In this document: positions 35,210 to 43,901 of the stretch, piece after piece | How the letters are laid out: every line of letters starts with the position of its first letter | How positions within the stretch are numbered: the stretch's first letter is position 1 | Assembly (NCBI RefSeq): GCF_900105415.1 | Contig: NZ_FNSM01000001.1 | Coordinates: 5,667,501 to 5,731,500, forward strand | Reading direction: 5' to 3' | Source of the DNA: Streptomyces sp. TLI_105 | Lineage (GTDB): Bacteria > Actinomycetota > Actinomycetes > Streptomycetales > Streptomycetaceae | Length of the DNA stretch: 64,000 bases | Made by a program: the position numbers and the translations under genes | The notes under the pieces: generated by a model | Database searches by the model: none | The model's input: the letters and a program-made list of their open reading frames with translations, nothing else | What the model was told of the DNA's origin: nothing

Positions 35210-37942
35210 TCAGGCGTCGCCGCCCGCCGGGCCCGGATCGGCGGCCGCGACGTCGAGCAGCTGGTAGCGGTCCACGGCCTGCTTCAGGGCCGAGCGCTCG
35301 ACCTTGCCCCCGCGGGCGAGTTCGGTCAGCACGGCGAGCACGATCGACTGCGCGTCGATGTGGAAGTAGCGGCGGGCCGCACCGCGCGTGTCCGCGAACC
35401 CGAAGCCGTCCGCGCCCAGCGAGGTGTACGGGCCGGGCACCCAGCGGGAGATCTGGTCCGGCACCGACCGCATCCAGTCCGAGACCGCGACGAACGGGCC
35501 CTCGGCGCCCTGGAGCTTGCGCGTCACGTACGGGACGCGCTGCTCCTCGTCCGGGTGGAGCAGGTTGTGCTCCTCCACGGCCACGGCCTCGCGGCGCAGC
35601 TCGGTCCAGGAGGTCGCGGACCAGACGTCGGCCTTGACGTTCCACTCCTCGGCGAGGATCCGCTGCGCCTCGATCGCCCACGGCACGGCGACGCCCGAGG
35701 CCATGATCTGCGCCGGGATCGTGCCGGCCTCGGCGGCCCTGAAGCGGTGGATGCCCTGGAGGATGCCCTCCACGTCCACGTTCTCGGGCTCGGCCGGGTG
35801 CTGGATCGGCTCGTTGTAGACGGTCAGGTAGTAGAAGACGTCCTCGGCCTCGGGGCCGTACATCCGCCGCAGACCGTCCTTGACGATGTGCGCGATCTCG
35901 AAGCCGAACGCCGGGTCGTAGGCGATGCAGGCCGGGTTGGTCGAGGCGAGGAGGTGCGAGTGGCCGTCCGCGTGCTGGAGGCCCTCGCCGGTCAGCGTGG
36001 TCCGGCCGGCGGTGGCGCCGAGCACGAAGCCGCGCGCCAGCTGGTCGGCCATCTGCCAGAACTGGTCGCCGGTCCGCTGGAAGCCGAACATCGAGTAGAA
36101 GACGTACACCGGGATCAGCGGCTCGCCGTGCGTGGCGTACGCCGAACCGGCGGCGATCAGCGAGGCCGTGCAGCCGGCCTCGGAGATGCCGTCGTGCAGC
36201 ATCTGGCCGGTCGGCGACTCCTTGTAGGCGAGGAGGAGTTCGCGGTCCACCGCCTCGTACTGCTGGCCCAGCGGGTTGTAGATCTTGGCGCTCGGGAAGA
36301 AGGCGTCCATGCCGAAGGTGCGGTACTCGTCGGGGGCGATCAGCACGAAGCGCTTGCCGATCTCCTTGTCCCGCATGAGGTCCTTCAGGATGCGGACGAA
36401 GGCCATCGTGGTGGCGATCGACTGCTGCCCGGAGCCCTTCCTGGCCGCCGCGTAGGTCTTGTCGTCGGGGAGGACCAGGGGCTTCGCCCGTACGACCCGG
36501 GTCGGGACGTACCCGCCCAGCGCCTTGCGGCGGTCGTGCATGTACTGGATCTCCTCGGAGTCCCGGCCCGGGTGGTAGTAGGGCGGCAGGCCCTCCTCCA
36601 ACTGCCGGTCCGTCACCGGGATGTGCAGCCGGTCGCGGAAGCGCTTGAGGTCGTCGACCGTCAGCTTCTTCATCTGGTGGGTCGCGTTGCGGCCCTCGAA
36701 GTTCGGGCCCAGAGTCCAGCCCTTGACGGTCTGCGCCAGGATCACGGTCGGCTGGCCCGCGTGGGCCTTCGCCGCCGCGTAGGCCGCGTAGATCTTCTTG
36801 TGGTCGTGGCCGCCGCGGCCGAGGTGCAGGACCTGCTGGTCCGACATGCCCTCGACCATGGCCCGCAGCCGGTGGTCGTCGCCGAAGAAGTGCTCCCGGA
36901 TGTAGCCGCCGGTCTCCGTGGCGTACGTCTGGAACTGGCCGTCGGGGGTGGTGTTCAGCTTGTTGACCAGGATGCCGTCGCGGTCCTGCGCGAGCAGCGG
37001 GTCCCAGGAGCGGTCCCAGATCAGCTTGATGACGTTCCAGCCGTTGCCCCGGAAGATCGACTCCAGCTCCTGGATGATCTTGCCGTTGCCGCGGACCGGG
37101 CCGTCGAGCCGCTGGAGGTTGCAGTTGACGACGAAGGTGAGGTTGTCCAGACCCTCGCGGGCGGCGATGGACAGCTGGCCGAGCGACTCGACCTCGTCCA
37201 TCTCGCCGTCGCCGAGGAACGCCCAGACGTGCGACTTGGAGGTGTCGGCGATGCCGCGCGCCTCCATGTACCGGTTCATCCGCGCCTGGTAGATCGCGCC
37301 GAGCGGGCCGAGGCCCATCGACACCGTCGGGAACTCCCAGAAGTCCGGCATCAGCCGCGGGTGCGGGTACGACGAGAGGCCGTTCGGGAACTTCGACTTC
37401 TCCTGGCGGAAGCCGTCGAGCTGGGCCTCGTTCAGCCGGTCCAGGAGGTACGCGCGGGCGTAGATGCCGGGGGAGGCGTGCCCCTGGAAGAAGATCTGGT
37501 CCCCGCCGTCGCCCTCGTCCTTGCCGCGGAAGAAGTGGTTGAAGCCGACGTCGTACAGGGAGGCCGAGGAGGCGAAGGTGGCGATGTGACCGCCGACGCC
37601 GATGCCCGGCCGCTGGGCGCGCGAGACCATCACGGCCGCGTTCCACCGGGTGGCGTTGAGGACCTTGCGCTCGATCTCCTCGTTGCCGGGGAAGAACGGC
37701 TCGTCCCTGGTGGCGATGGTGTTGACGTAGTCCGTGCTGCGCATCTCGGGCACGGCCACGCGCTTCTCGCGGGCCCGCTCGATCAGGCGGAGCATGAGGT
37801 AGCGGGCCCGTTCCCGGCCCCGCTCGTCGACGGCCGCGTCGAGGGAGTCGAGCCATTCCTGGGTCTCTTCCGGGTCGAAATCCGGGACCTGGCTGGGAAG
37901 GCCGCCAATGATGATCGGGTTGCGATCGGATCCGGGAGCCAC
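35210..37942 (-). CDS. aceE: Pyruvate dehydrogenase E1 component (homodimeric AceE type)
   Basis: A 910-residue thiamine diphosphate enzyme that decarboxylates pyruvate and passes acetyl groups to the lipoyl E2. GTG 37942 ([14 protein letters not shown]) is chosen because GAAGGAAGA lies just upstream; ATG 38002 would add 20 residues that look non-conserved. The ThDP motif is GDGEMDE (near 245) with NCNLQRLDG downstream; the transketolase-like middle and C-terminal domains are complete. Length matches AceE. E2 and E3 genes are not nearby. An unusually rich set of palindromes lies in the upstream gap. Confidence 0.95.
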   Translation of the reverse strand: MAPGSDRNPIIIGGLPSQVPDFDPEETQEWLDSLDAAVDERGRERARYLMLRLIERAREKRVAVPEMRSTDYVNTIATRDEPFFPGNEEIERKVLNATRWNAAVMVSRAQRPGIGVGGHIATFASSASLYDVGFNHFFRGKDEGDGGDQIFFQGHASPGIYARAYLLDRLNEAQLDGFRQEKSKFPNGLSSYPHPRLMPDFWEFPTVSMGLGPLGAIYQARMNRYMEARGIADTSKSHVWAFLGDGEMDEVESLGQLSIAAREGLDNLTFVVNCNLQRLDGPVRGNGKIIQELESIFRGNGWNVIKLIWDRSWDPLLAQDRDGILVNKLNTTPDGQFQTYATETGGYIREHFFGDDHRLRAMVEGMSDQQVLHLGRGGHDHKKIYAAYAAAKAHAGQPTVILAQTVKGWTLGPNFEGRNATHQMKKLTVDDLKRFRDRLHIPVTDRQLEEGLPPYYHPGRDSEEIQYMHDRRKALGGYVPTRVVRAKPLVLPDDKTYAAARKGSGQQSIATTMAFVRILKDLMRDKEIGKRFVLIAPDEYRTFGMDAFFPSAKIYNPLGQQYEAVDRELLLAYKESPTGQMLHDGISEAGCTASLIAAGSAYATHGEPLIPVYVFYSMFGFQRTGDQFWQMADQLARGFVLGATAGRTTLTGEGLQHADGHSHLLASTNPACIAYDPAFGFEIAHIVKDGLRRMYGPEAEDVFYYLTVYNEPIQHPAEPENVDVEGILQGIHRFRAAEAGTIPAQIMASGVAVPWAIEAQRILAEEWNVKADVWSATSWTELRREAVAVEEHNLLHPDEEQRVPYVTRKLQGAEGPFVAVSDWMRSVPDQISRWVPGPYTSLGADGFGFADTRGAARRYFHIDAQSIVLAVLTELARGGKVERSALKQAVDRYQLLDVAAADPGPAGGDA

Positions 37943-38372
37943 GCTCTTCCTTCGCTGTTCGGTGGTGCCCACGGGGCCACGGGCTGGTCGGGAGATGTCC
38001 ATCGTGTACCCCACCGGCGCCGGACGTCACATTTACCCAGGGGTAACCCCCGGGGGGTGCCTCGCCTGCCTTCCAGAAGCCAGGGTGCGCTCAAATCGCA
38101 ACCTTACGCTCAACCCGCGCATGCGTTTCGTCCGGGCGTTCGGCAGACTGAAACCTCAGAAGACAGCAAACCGGGACGAAGCATGTGTGCCTGATCACGG
38201 AGGAGGGACCGGAGGTGCCGGAAGTTGCGGCGAGACGGCCCCAAACGTCACCGTTTCGGCGGTCTCGGCGGCCGGGTACTTGCGCGATCCGCCCCGGCAC
38301 GTGTGGACTACGGCCAGCGCCACGCGCATACGCGTGGCCCACAGCATTTACCGAATGAGCAGGAGGCAAGCC
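37943..38372. promoter_or_regulatory. 430-bp divergent intergenic region between aceE and DUF3052 gene
   Basis: No gene is seen here. It holds TTACCCAGGGGTAA (38033-38046), a perfect inverted repeat with a 2-bp centre, overlapping GGGGTAACCCC (38040-38050), about 90 bp before aceE. A second hairpin, GCCACGCG-CATA-CGCGTGGC (38319-38338), lies 35 bp before the DUF3052 start. Both are operator or mRNA-structure candidates. Confidence 0.5.
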
Positions 38373-38795
38373 GTGAGCGCGACCGCGGACCACGCGGAGG
38401 AGCGGACCAACCCGGCAGCGAGGCTGGGGTTCGAGCCCGGACAGGTGGTCCAGGAGATCGGCTACGACGACGACGTCGACCAGGATCTCCGTGAAGGCAT
38501 CGAGTCCGTCATCGGACAGGATCTCGTGGACGAGGACTACGACGACGTCGCCGACGTCGTCGTGCTGTGGTTCCGTGACGAGGACGGCGATCTCACCGAT
38601 GCACTGGTGGACGCCATCGGTCTTCTGGAGGACGGCGGCAACATCTGGCTGCTGACCCCGAAGACTGGCCGCGACGGCTACATCGAGCCGTCCGACATCC
38701 AGGATGCCGCGCAGACAGCGGGTCTCTCCCAGACCAAGAGCATCAGCGTCGCCAAGGACTGGTCGGGCACCCGCCTGGCCGCCCCCAAGCGCTGA
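38373..38795 (+). CDS. DUF3052 protein
   Basis: A 140-residue acidic cytoplasmic protein from GTG 38373 with GGAGG ten bases upstream. It opens ARLGFEPGQVVQEIGYDDDVD and contains VVVLWFRDEDGDLTDALVD, recognised as the actinobacterial DUF3052 family. Function unknown. It stands between aceE and a peroxiredoxin gene, and a strong terminator follows, so it is a single-gene transcript. Confidence 0.88.
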   Translation: MSATADHAEERTNPAARLGFEPGQVVQEIGYDDDVDQDLREGIESVIGQDLVDEDYDDVADVVVLWFRDEDGDLTDALVDAIGLLEDGGNIWLLTPKTGRDGYIEPSDIQDAAQTAGLSQTKSISVAKDWSGTRLAAPKR

Positions 38796-38810
38796 TCACC
38801 ACGCTGCGAG

Positions 38811-38840
38811 AAGCCCCCGCCGGTCCGCCGGCGGGGGCTT
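38811..38840 (+). terminator. Intrinsic terminator after the DUF3052 gene
   Basis: AAGCCCCCGCCGG (38811-38823) pairs perfectly with CCGGCGGGGGCTT (38828-38840) over the loop TCCG, followed by TCG. It is one of the best hairpins in the window. Confidence 0.88.
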
Positions 38841-38925
38841 TCGTGCGCAGGCCGTAGGGTGGGATCCACCCGGGTTCACCGATATGGCCCAAGGCCCGGG
38901 CCCCGTCGAAAGGGACGCGTACGCG

Positions 38926-39384
38926 ATGGCGATCGAGGTCGGCACCAAGGCCCCGGAGTTCGAGCTCAAGGACAACCACGGCCGGACCGTGCGGCTCGCC
39001 GACTTCCGCGGCGAGAAGAACGTGGTGCTGCTCTTCTACCCCTTCGCCTTCACCGGCGTCTGCACCGGCGAACTGCGCGAGCTCCGCGACAACCTCCCGG
39101 TGTTCGTCAACGACGACACCGAGCTCCTCGCCGTCTCCAACGACTCCATCCACACCCTCCGCGTCTTCGGCGACCAGGAGGAGCTGGAGTTCCCGCTGCT
39201 CTCCGACTTCTGGCCGCACGGCGCGGCCTCCCGGGCCTACGGCGTCTTCGACGAGGAGAAGGGCTGCGCGGTCCGCGGCACCTTCGTCATCGACAAGGAG
39301 GGCGTCGTGCGCTGGACCGTCGTGAACGCCCTGTCGGACGCCCGCGACCTGCGCGACTACGTCAAGGCCCTCGAAGCGCTCTGA
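38926..39384 (+). CDS. AhpE-like peroxiredoxin
   Basis: A 152-residue thiol peroxidase. The peroxidatic Cys46 lies in FYPFAFTGVCTGELREL with the Pro and Thr of the active site; a later Cys in EKGCAVRGTF could be resolving, but the spacing is that of the AhpE one-Cys group. It reduces peroxides with a thiol partner in the cytoplasm. ATG 38926 has AAAGGGA upstream. It lies just before the Ter module, a stress context. Confidence 0.88.
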   Translation: MAIEVGTKAPEFELKDNHGRTVRLADFRGEKNVVLLFYPFAFTGVCTGELRELRDNLPVFVNDDTELLAVSNDSIHTLRVFGDQEELEFPLLSDFWPHGAASRAYGVFDEEKGCAVRGTFVIDKEGVVRWTVVNALSDARDLRDYVKALEAL

Positions 39385-39427
39385 GCCCCCCGAGGCCGAC
39401 ACCCTCGGATTCACCGGGCGAATCGAC

Positions 39428-39456
39428 TGTTTCGACCGGGAACCCGTCACTAGGAT
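39428..39456 (+). promoter_or_regulatory. Putative promoter for the terD genes
   Basis: A consensus -10 TAGGAT (39451-39456) has TGTTTC (39428-39433) 17 bp upstream. The start point near 39463 would give a 60-nt leader before terD copy 1. The -35 match is weak. Confidence 0.5.
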
Positions 39457-39522
39457 CCAGACGTTGATCCGATGCCAACGCACGACTGGGGGCGCTGCCC
39501 CTGGAAACCTATGGAGGGACTC

Positions 39523-40098
39523 GTGGGAGTCAGCCTCAGCAAGGGCGGCAACGTCTCGCTGACCAAGGAGGCCCCTGGCCTCACCGCCGTGACCGTCGGT
39601 CTGGGCTGGGACGTCCGCACCACCACCGGTACGGACTTCGACCTCGACGCCAGCGCCATCCTGGTGAGCGAGGCGGGCAAGGTCCGCAACGACCAGGACT
39701 TCGTCTTCTTCAACAACCTGAAGAGCGCCGACGGCTCGGTCGAGCACACCGGTGACAACCTCACCGGCGAGGGCGAGGGCGACGACGAGCAGGTCAAGGT
39801 CAACCTGGCCGGCGTGCCGGCCGACGTGGCCAAGATCGTCTTCCCGGTCTCCATCTACGACGCGGAGAACCGTCAGCAGTCCTTCGGTCAGGTGCGCAAC
39901 GCGTTCATCCGCGTCGTGAACCAGGCCGGCGGCGCCGAGATCGCCCGGTACGACCTCTCCGAGGACGCCTCGACCGAGACCGCCATGGTCTTCGGCGAGC
40001 TGTACCGCAACGGTGCGGAGTGGAAGTTCCGCGCCGTCGGCCAGGGGTACGCCTCGGGCCTGCGCGGCATCGCGCAGGACTTCGGCGTCAACGTCTGA
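39523..40098 (+). CDS. TerD domain protein, copy 1
   Basis: A 191-residue protein; GTG 39523 with GGAGGG upstream is preferred to ATG 39472. It is a complete TerD domain: [12 protein letters not shown] at the start, then [30 protein letters not shown] (Ca2+-binding acidic loop), [29 protein letters not shown], and the [17 protein letters not shown] end. TerD proteins bind calcium and work in tellurite, phage and chemical stress resistance. A close paralogue follows at 40181. Confidence 0.93.
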   Translation: MGVSLSKGGNVSLTKEAPGLTAVTVGLGWDVRTTTGTDFDLDASAILVSEAGKVRNDQDFVFFNNLKSADGSVEHTGDNLTGEGEGDDEQVKVNLAGVPADVAKIVFPVSIYDAENRQQSFGQVRNAFIRVVNQAGGAEIARYDLSEDASTETAMVFGELYRNGAEWKFRAVGQGYASGLRGIAQDFGVNV

Positions 40099-40115
40099 GC
40101 CGAACCGTTCGAACC

Positions 40116-40148
40116 GTCCGGCGCCGCACCTCCCGTGCGGCGCCGGAC
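40116..40148 (+). terminator. 14-bp hairpin between the two terD copies
   Basis: GTCCGGCGCCGCAC (40116-40129) and GTGCGGCGCCGGAC (40135-40148) pair perfectly over a 5-nt loop. There is no T-tract, so it may be a partial terminator or an mRNA-stabilising element within an operon. Confidence 0.6.
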
Positions 40149-40180
40149 GTGCCTCATCACCACCGGGGAGGAACCGAATC

Positions 40181-40756
40181 ATGGGCGTCACGCTCGCCAA
40201 GGGGGGCAATGTCTCCCTCTCCAAGGCCGCACCCAACCTGACCCAGGTCCTCGTGGGGCTCGGCTGGGACGCGCGCTCCACCACCGGAGCCCCCTTCGAC
40301 CTCGACGCCAGCGCCCTGCTGTGCCAGGCCGGCCGGGTGCTCGGGGACGAGTACTTCGTCTTCTACAACCAGCTCCGCAGCCCCGAGGGGTCCGTCGAAC
40401 ACACCGGCGACAACCTCACCGGCGAGGGTGACGGGGACGACGAGTCCCTCATCGTGGACCTCACCAAGGTGCCGGCCCACTGCGACAAGATCGTCTTCCC
40501 GGTGTCGATCCACGACGCCGACAACCGCGGCCAGAGCTTCGGCCAGGTCAGCAACGCGTTCATCCGTGTCGTGAATCAGCTGGACGGCCAGGAGCTCGCC
40601 CGGTACGACCTCTCGGAGGACGCCTCCACGGAGACCGCGATGATCTTCGGCGAGCTCTACCGCTACAACGGCGAATGGAAGTTCCGGGCGGTGGGACAGG
40701 GGTACGCGTCCGGGCTTCGGGGCATCGCTCTAGACTTCGGGGTCAACGTTTCGTAA
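40181..40756 (+). CDS. TerD domain protein, copy 2
   Basis: A 191-residue protein from ATG 40181 with GGGGAGGAA upstream. It has the same length and closely similar sequence to copy 1, with the acidic loop [15 protein letters not shown], so it is probably a tandem duplicate that keeps Ca2+ binding. Its distinct features include Cys in the ALLCQAGR and VPAHCDKI segments. It is 28 bp ahead of the TerC-like gene on the same strand. Confidence 0.93.
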   Translation: MGVTLAKGGNVSLSKAAPNLTQVLVGLGWDARSTTGAPFDLDASALLCQAGRVLGDEYFVFYNQLRSPEGSVEHTGDNLTGEGDGDDESLIVDLTKVPAHCDKIVFPVSIHDADNRGQSFGQVSNAFIRVVNQLDGQELARYDLSEDASTETAMIFGELYRYNGEWKFRAVGQGYASGLRGIALDFGVNVS

Positions 40757-40784
40757 AGCCTGTAATTTCACGATGGGGTAGACA

Positions 40785-41933
40785 GTGATTCTGAAAACCT
40801 TCGGCTGGTCGTTCGCGATCACTGTGCTCGGCTTGGCCGTGGCGGTGGCCTACGGGGGGTGGGAGGCGTTCGGGATCGTCGCGATCCTCTGCGTCCTCGA
40901 AATCTCCCTGTCGTTCGACAACGCGGTGGTCAACGCCGGAATCCTGCAGAAGATGAATGCCTTCTGGCAGAAGATCTTCCTCACGGTCGGCGTGGTCATC
41001 GCCGTCTTCGGCATGCGCCTCGTCTTCCCCGTCGTGATCGTCGCCATCAGCGCGAAGATCGGCCCCCTCGAGGCCGTCGATCTCGCGCTGAACGATGCCG
41101 ACAGGTACCAGGAACTGGTGACCGACGCGCACCCGTCGATCGCCGCCTTCGGTGGCATGTTCCTGCTGATGATCTTCCTCGACTTCATCTTCGAGGACCG
41201 TGACATCCAGTGGCTGCGCTGGATCGAGCGCCCGCTCGCCAAGCTCGGCAAGGTCGACATGCTGTCGGTCTGCATCGCGCTGGTCGTCCTGCTCATCACC
41301 TCCATGACCTTCGCGACCCACGCCCACCAGCACGGCGGCGCGCACGCCGACAAGGCGCAGACGGTCCTGATCTCCGGCATCGCCGGCCTCATCACGTACC
41401 TCGTCGTCGGCGGTCTCTCCGGCTACTTCGAGAACAGGCTGGAGGAGGAAGAGGAGCGCGAGCACGAGGCCGAGGAAGAGGCCAAGCGCAGCGGCAAGAA
41501 GGTTTCCGCGGTCCAGCTCGCCGGCAAGGCCGCCTTCTTCATGTTCCTCTACCTGGAGGTCCTCGACGCCTCCTTCTCCTTCGACGGTGTCATCGGTGCC
41601 TTCGCCGTCACCAACGACATCGTCCTGATGGCTCTCGGCCTGGGCGTCGGCGCCATGTACGTCCGTTCGCTGACGGTCTACCTGGTCCGCCAGGGCACCC
41701 TCGACGACTACGTCTACCTGGAGCACGGCGCCCACTACGCGATCGGCGCCCTGGCCGTGGTCCTCATGATCACCATCCAGTACGAGATCCCCGAGATCGT
41801 CACCGGCTCCATCGGGGTCCTGCTCATCGCCTGGTCCTTCTGGTCCTCCGTCCGCCGCAACAAGCGGCTCGCGGCGGCCGAGGGCGGCTCCGGCTCCTCG
41901 GACGACAAGACCGAGGTGCCGTCCGGGGTGTGA
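40785..41933 (+). CDS. DUF475/TerC-like integral membrane protein
   Basis: A 382-residue protein from GTG 40785. About nine membrane helices occur, with the acidic membrane motifs LEISLSFDNAVVN and LEVLDASFSFDGVIG that mark the TerC/DUF475 superfamily and probably bind metal. A charged cytoplasmic loop (RLEEEEEREHEAEEEAKRSG) separates the halves, and a His-rich loop (FATHAHQHGG) may bind metal. TerC proteins are proposed to partner TerD at the membrane, and some export manganese. The order terD-terD-terC supports a functional complex. Confidence 0.88.
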   Translation: MILKTFGWSFAITVLGLAVAVAYGGWEAFGIVAILCVLEISLSFDNAVVNAGILQKMNAFWQKIFLTVGVVIAVFGMRLVFPVVIVAISAKIGPLEAVDLALNDADRYQELVTDAHPSIAAFGGMFLLMIFLDFIFEDRDIQWLRWIERPLAKLGKVDMLSVCIALVVLLITSMTFATHAHQHGGAHADKAQTVLISGIAGLITYLVVGGLSGYFENRLEEEEEREHEAEEEAKRSGKKVSAVQLAGKAAFFMFLYLEVLDASFSFDGVIGAFAVTNDIVLMALGLGVGAMYVRSLTVYLVRQGTLDDYVYLEHGAHYAIGALAVVLMITIQYEIPEIVTGSIGVLLIAWSFWSSVRRNKRLAAAEGGSGSSDDKTEVPSGV

Positions 41934-41959
41934 CACCCCCGGTGGGGAGGAATGCTTCT

Positions 41960-41994
41960 CTGCGGGGCGACCGGTGCATCCGGCCGCCCCGCAG
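41960..41994 (+). terminator. Hairpin terminator after the TerC-like gene
   Basis: CTGCGGGGCG (41960-41969) pairs with CGCCCCGCAG (41985-41994), with an inner CCGG/CCGG pairing. It sits 27 bp after the stop and before the next terD-like gene. Confidence 0.6.
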
Positions 41995-42051
41995 GCATGT
42001 GCGCGGCGCTGACGGCCGTGGTGTTGACGACCAGTGGGGGGTGAAGGCGAC

Positions 42052-42789
42052 ATGGCCTTCTGGGACAACCTGTTTCCGACGAGGACGGCGCAGTACGACT
42101 CGGGCAGCGCCGCGTCGAACGCGATCGACCTGACGAAACGGCGCCCGACCGTCTCGCTCACCAAACAGGGCGCCGCCACCGGCAACCTCCGGGTCAACCT
42201 CTCCTGGCGGATGCGCACCTCCGACATCGAGGGCCGCTCCCGGCAGAGCGGGCGGCTGCTGCGGAACCCGGCCCAGCTCTTCAAGCCCGAGGTCGTCCAG
42301 GCCCACACCCAGGGCATGGTCAACGTCGACCTCGACCTGGGCTGCCTCTACGAGCTCACCGACGGCAGCAAGGGCGTCGTGCAGCCGCTCGGCGGCTTCT
42401 TCGGCGACCTCAACACGGCCCCGTACGTGAAGCTCAGCGGCGACGACCGCTTCGGAGGCTCCTCGGGCGAGACGATCTTCGTCAACCTGGACCACCGGGA
42501 CGAGATCAAGCGCCTGCTGTTCTTCGTGTACATCTACGACCAGACGCCGGCCTTCGACCGTACGCACGCCAAGGTCACCCTCTACCCGAGCAACGGCCCC
42601 CGGATCGAGATCGAGCTCGACGAGCGCGCCCCGCAGGCCCGCTCCTGCGCCGTCTTCTCCATGGAGAACGTCAAGGGCGAGCTGACCGTCCGCCGCGAGG
42701 TGCGGTTCGTATACGGCTTCCAGGCCGAACTGGACCGGCTGTACGGCTGGGGACTCCAGTGGGGGCGCGGCTACAAGACCAAGGCGTAG
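42052..42789 (+). CDS. Tellurium resistance/TerD-family protein, longer type
   Basis: A 245-residue protein from ATG 42052 with GAAGG upstream. The opening 30 residues are divergent; then RRPTVSLTKQGAATGNLRVNLSW begins a TerD-like fold, with VNVDLDLGCLYELTDGSKGV, GDDRFGGSSGE (metal loop) and LLFFVYIYDQTPAFDRTH. The usual acidic DNLTGEGxGDDE loop is replaced by SGDDRFGGSSGE. Such variants act beside TerD and TerC in Ter loci. Confidence 0.85.
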   Translation: MAFWDNLFPTRTAQYDSGSAASNAIDLTKRRPTVSLTKQGAATGNLRVNLSWRMRTSDIEGRSRQSGRLLRNPAQLFKPEVVQAHTQGMVNVDLDLGCLYELTDGSKGVVQPLGGFFGDLNTAPYVKLSGDDRFGGSSGETIFVNLDHRDEIKRLLFFVYIYDQTPAFDRTHAKVTLYPSNGPRIEIELDERAPQARSCAVFSMENVKGELTVRREVRFVYGFQAELDRLYGWGLQWGRGYKTKA

Positions 42790-42805
42790 GGCCCTGCCCG
42801 CCGGC

Positions 42806-43717
42806 TCAGGTCCGGACGAACTGGGGCCCCATCGGCGGCATGCGGAACTCCGGTGCCGGGTTCTGCTCGGGGGCGGTCACCGGCTGCGGGTAGCCGTACG
42901 CGGGGGCCGGAGCGGTCACCGGCTGCTGCGGATAGCCGTAGGCGGGCGCCCGGTCCGGCACGGGCGGCAGCCGGTCGGGCACGGGCGGCACGGCCGGCTG
43001 CGGCGGCACGGGGGCGTGGACCACGGTCAGGTCGAGGTCGGGGTCGTGGGAGCCGCCGGCGGGGGAGCCGGCGGCCGACGCGCCCTCCGGGGAGCCGGGG
43101 ACGCCACCGGCCGGACCCAGGGCGTCCTGGGCGGCCTCAGGGGCGCCGCCCGGCGCCGTGTCCTCCGCCGCGTCCTCGTCGACCGAGATGCCGAAGTCCG
43201 TGGCGAGACCGACGAGCCCCGTCGGATAGCCCTGCCCCACCGCGCGGAACTTCCAGCCGTCCCCGCGCCGGTACAGCTCGCCGCAGATGACCGCCGTCTC
43301 CTCGCCGGTCTCCGCCGTCACGTCGAACAGGGCCAGCGGCTCGCGCTCCGCCCCGGCCACCGCGTCGTACAGCAGGATCCGCAGGTCCGAGACGGAGCGG
43401 AAGGTGCCGCCGTCGGAGGAGGCCGCGATCACCACCCGGTCGACCGAGACGTCGAGCCCGGCCAGATCGGCCTCAACGGTGTCCGTCAGGCCCTCGGAGA
43501 CCCGCTTCTTCGGCAGCCGCCGCACCAGCCCCGAGGGATGGCGCGGCTGGTTGTAGAAGACGAAGTCCTCGTCGGACCGCACGCGGCCGGAAGGCCCGAG
43601 GAGCAGGGCCGAGGCGTCCACGTCGGGGACCCCGGGGCCCGGGGTCCAGCGGAGCACGGCCCGTACGGCCGCGGTGTCGAGAGGGACGTTGGAGCCCTTC
43701 TGCATCGCGTGCGTCAT
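42806..43717 (-). CDS. TerD domain protein with Pro-rich C-terminal tail
   Basis: A 303-residue protein on the opposite strand to the rest of the module; ATG 43717 has AGGA eight bases upstream. The first 185 residues are TerD-like (MQKGSNVPL, VPDVDASALLLGPSGRV, SDLRILLYDAVAG, GQGYPTGLVGLATDFGISVDED), but the acidic Ca2+ loop is much altered (RRLPKKRVSEGLTD). The tail is low-complexity Ala/Gly/Pro with repeats of PAYGYPQ and PVTAP. The tail may mediate protein contacts. It ends 16 bp from the convergent terD-like gene. Confidence 0.85.
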   Translation of the reverse strand: MTHAMQKGSNVPLDTAAVRAVLRWTPGPGVPDVDASALLLGPSGRVRSDEDFVFYNQPRHPSGLVRRLPKKRVSEGLTDTVEADLAGLDVSVDRVVIAASSDGGTFRSVSDLRILLYDAVAGAEREPLALFDVTAETGEETAVICGELYRRGDGWKFRAVGQGYPTGLVGLATDFGISVDEDAAEDTAPGGAPEAAQDALGPAGGVPGSPEGASAAGSPAGGSHDPDLDLTVVHAPVPPQPAVPPVPDRLPPVPDRAPAYGYPQQPVTAPAPAYGYPQPVTAPEQNPAPEFRMPPMGPQFVRT

Positions 43718-43901
43718 GACCGCAATCCTGCCCTCCCGCCCGACCCGCGGACAACGCGGGGGCACTCCCGATACCGGGAGGGGCGACGGACGCCGGTGAG
43801 TTACCCGAATTTCATGCGCCCAGGGAACTACGGACACCCGCACCTACGTACTATTACCGGCCACGTGTCATCAGGGCCGAAGAGGCAGACGGGGGACTTA
43901 C
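43718..43901. promoter_or_regulatory. Divergent promoter region of the Ter biosynthetic genes
   Basis: This 184-bp gap lies between the minus-strand TerD gene and the plus-strand aldolase gene. It contains CTCCCG-ATAC-CGGGAG (43765-43780), a perfect short inverted repeat, which may be an operator. GGGGGA before ATG 43902 is the aldolase ribosome site. Confidence 0.45.

Noticed and set aside
35360..38194. 944-codon plus-strand frame opposite aceE
   Set aside because: The translation is Val/Leu/Asp-rich noise and mirrors the codon bias of aceE; no motif seen.
38225..38372. Leader peptide or riboswitch before the DUF3052 gene
   Set aside because: Only one short hairpin is certain; no known riboswitch core or conserved leader frame could be recognised.
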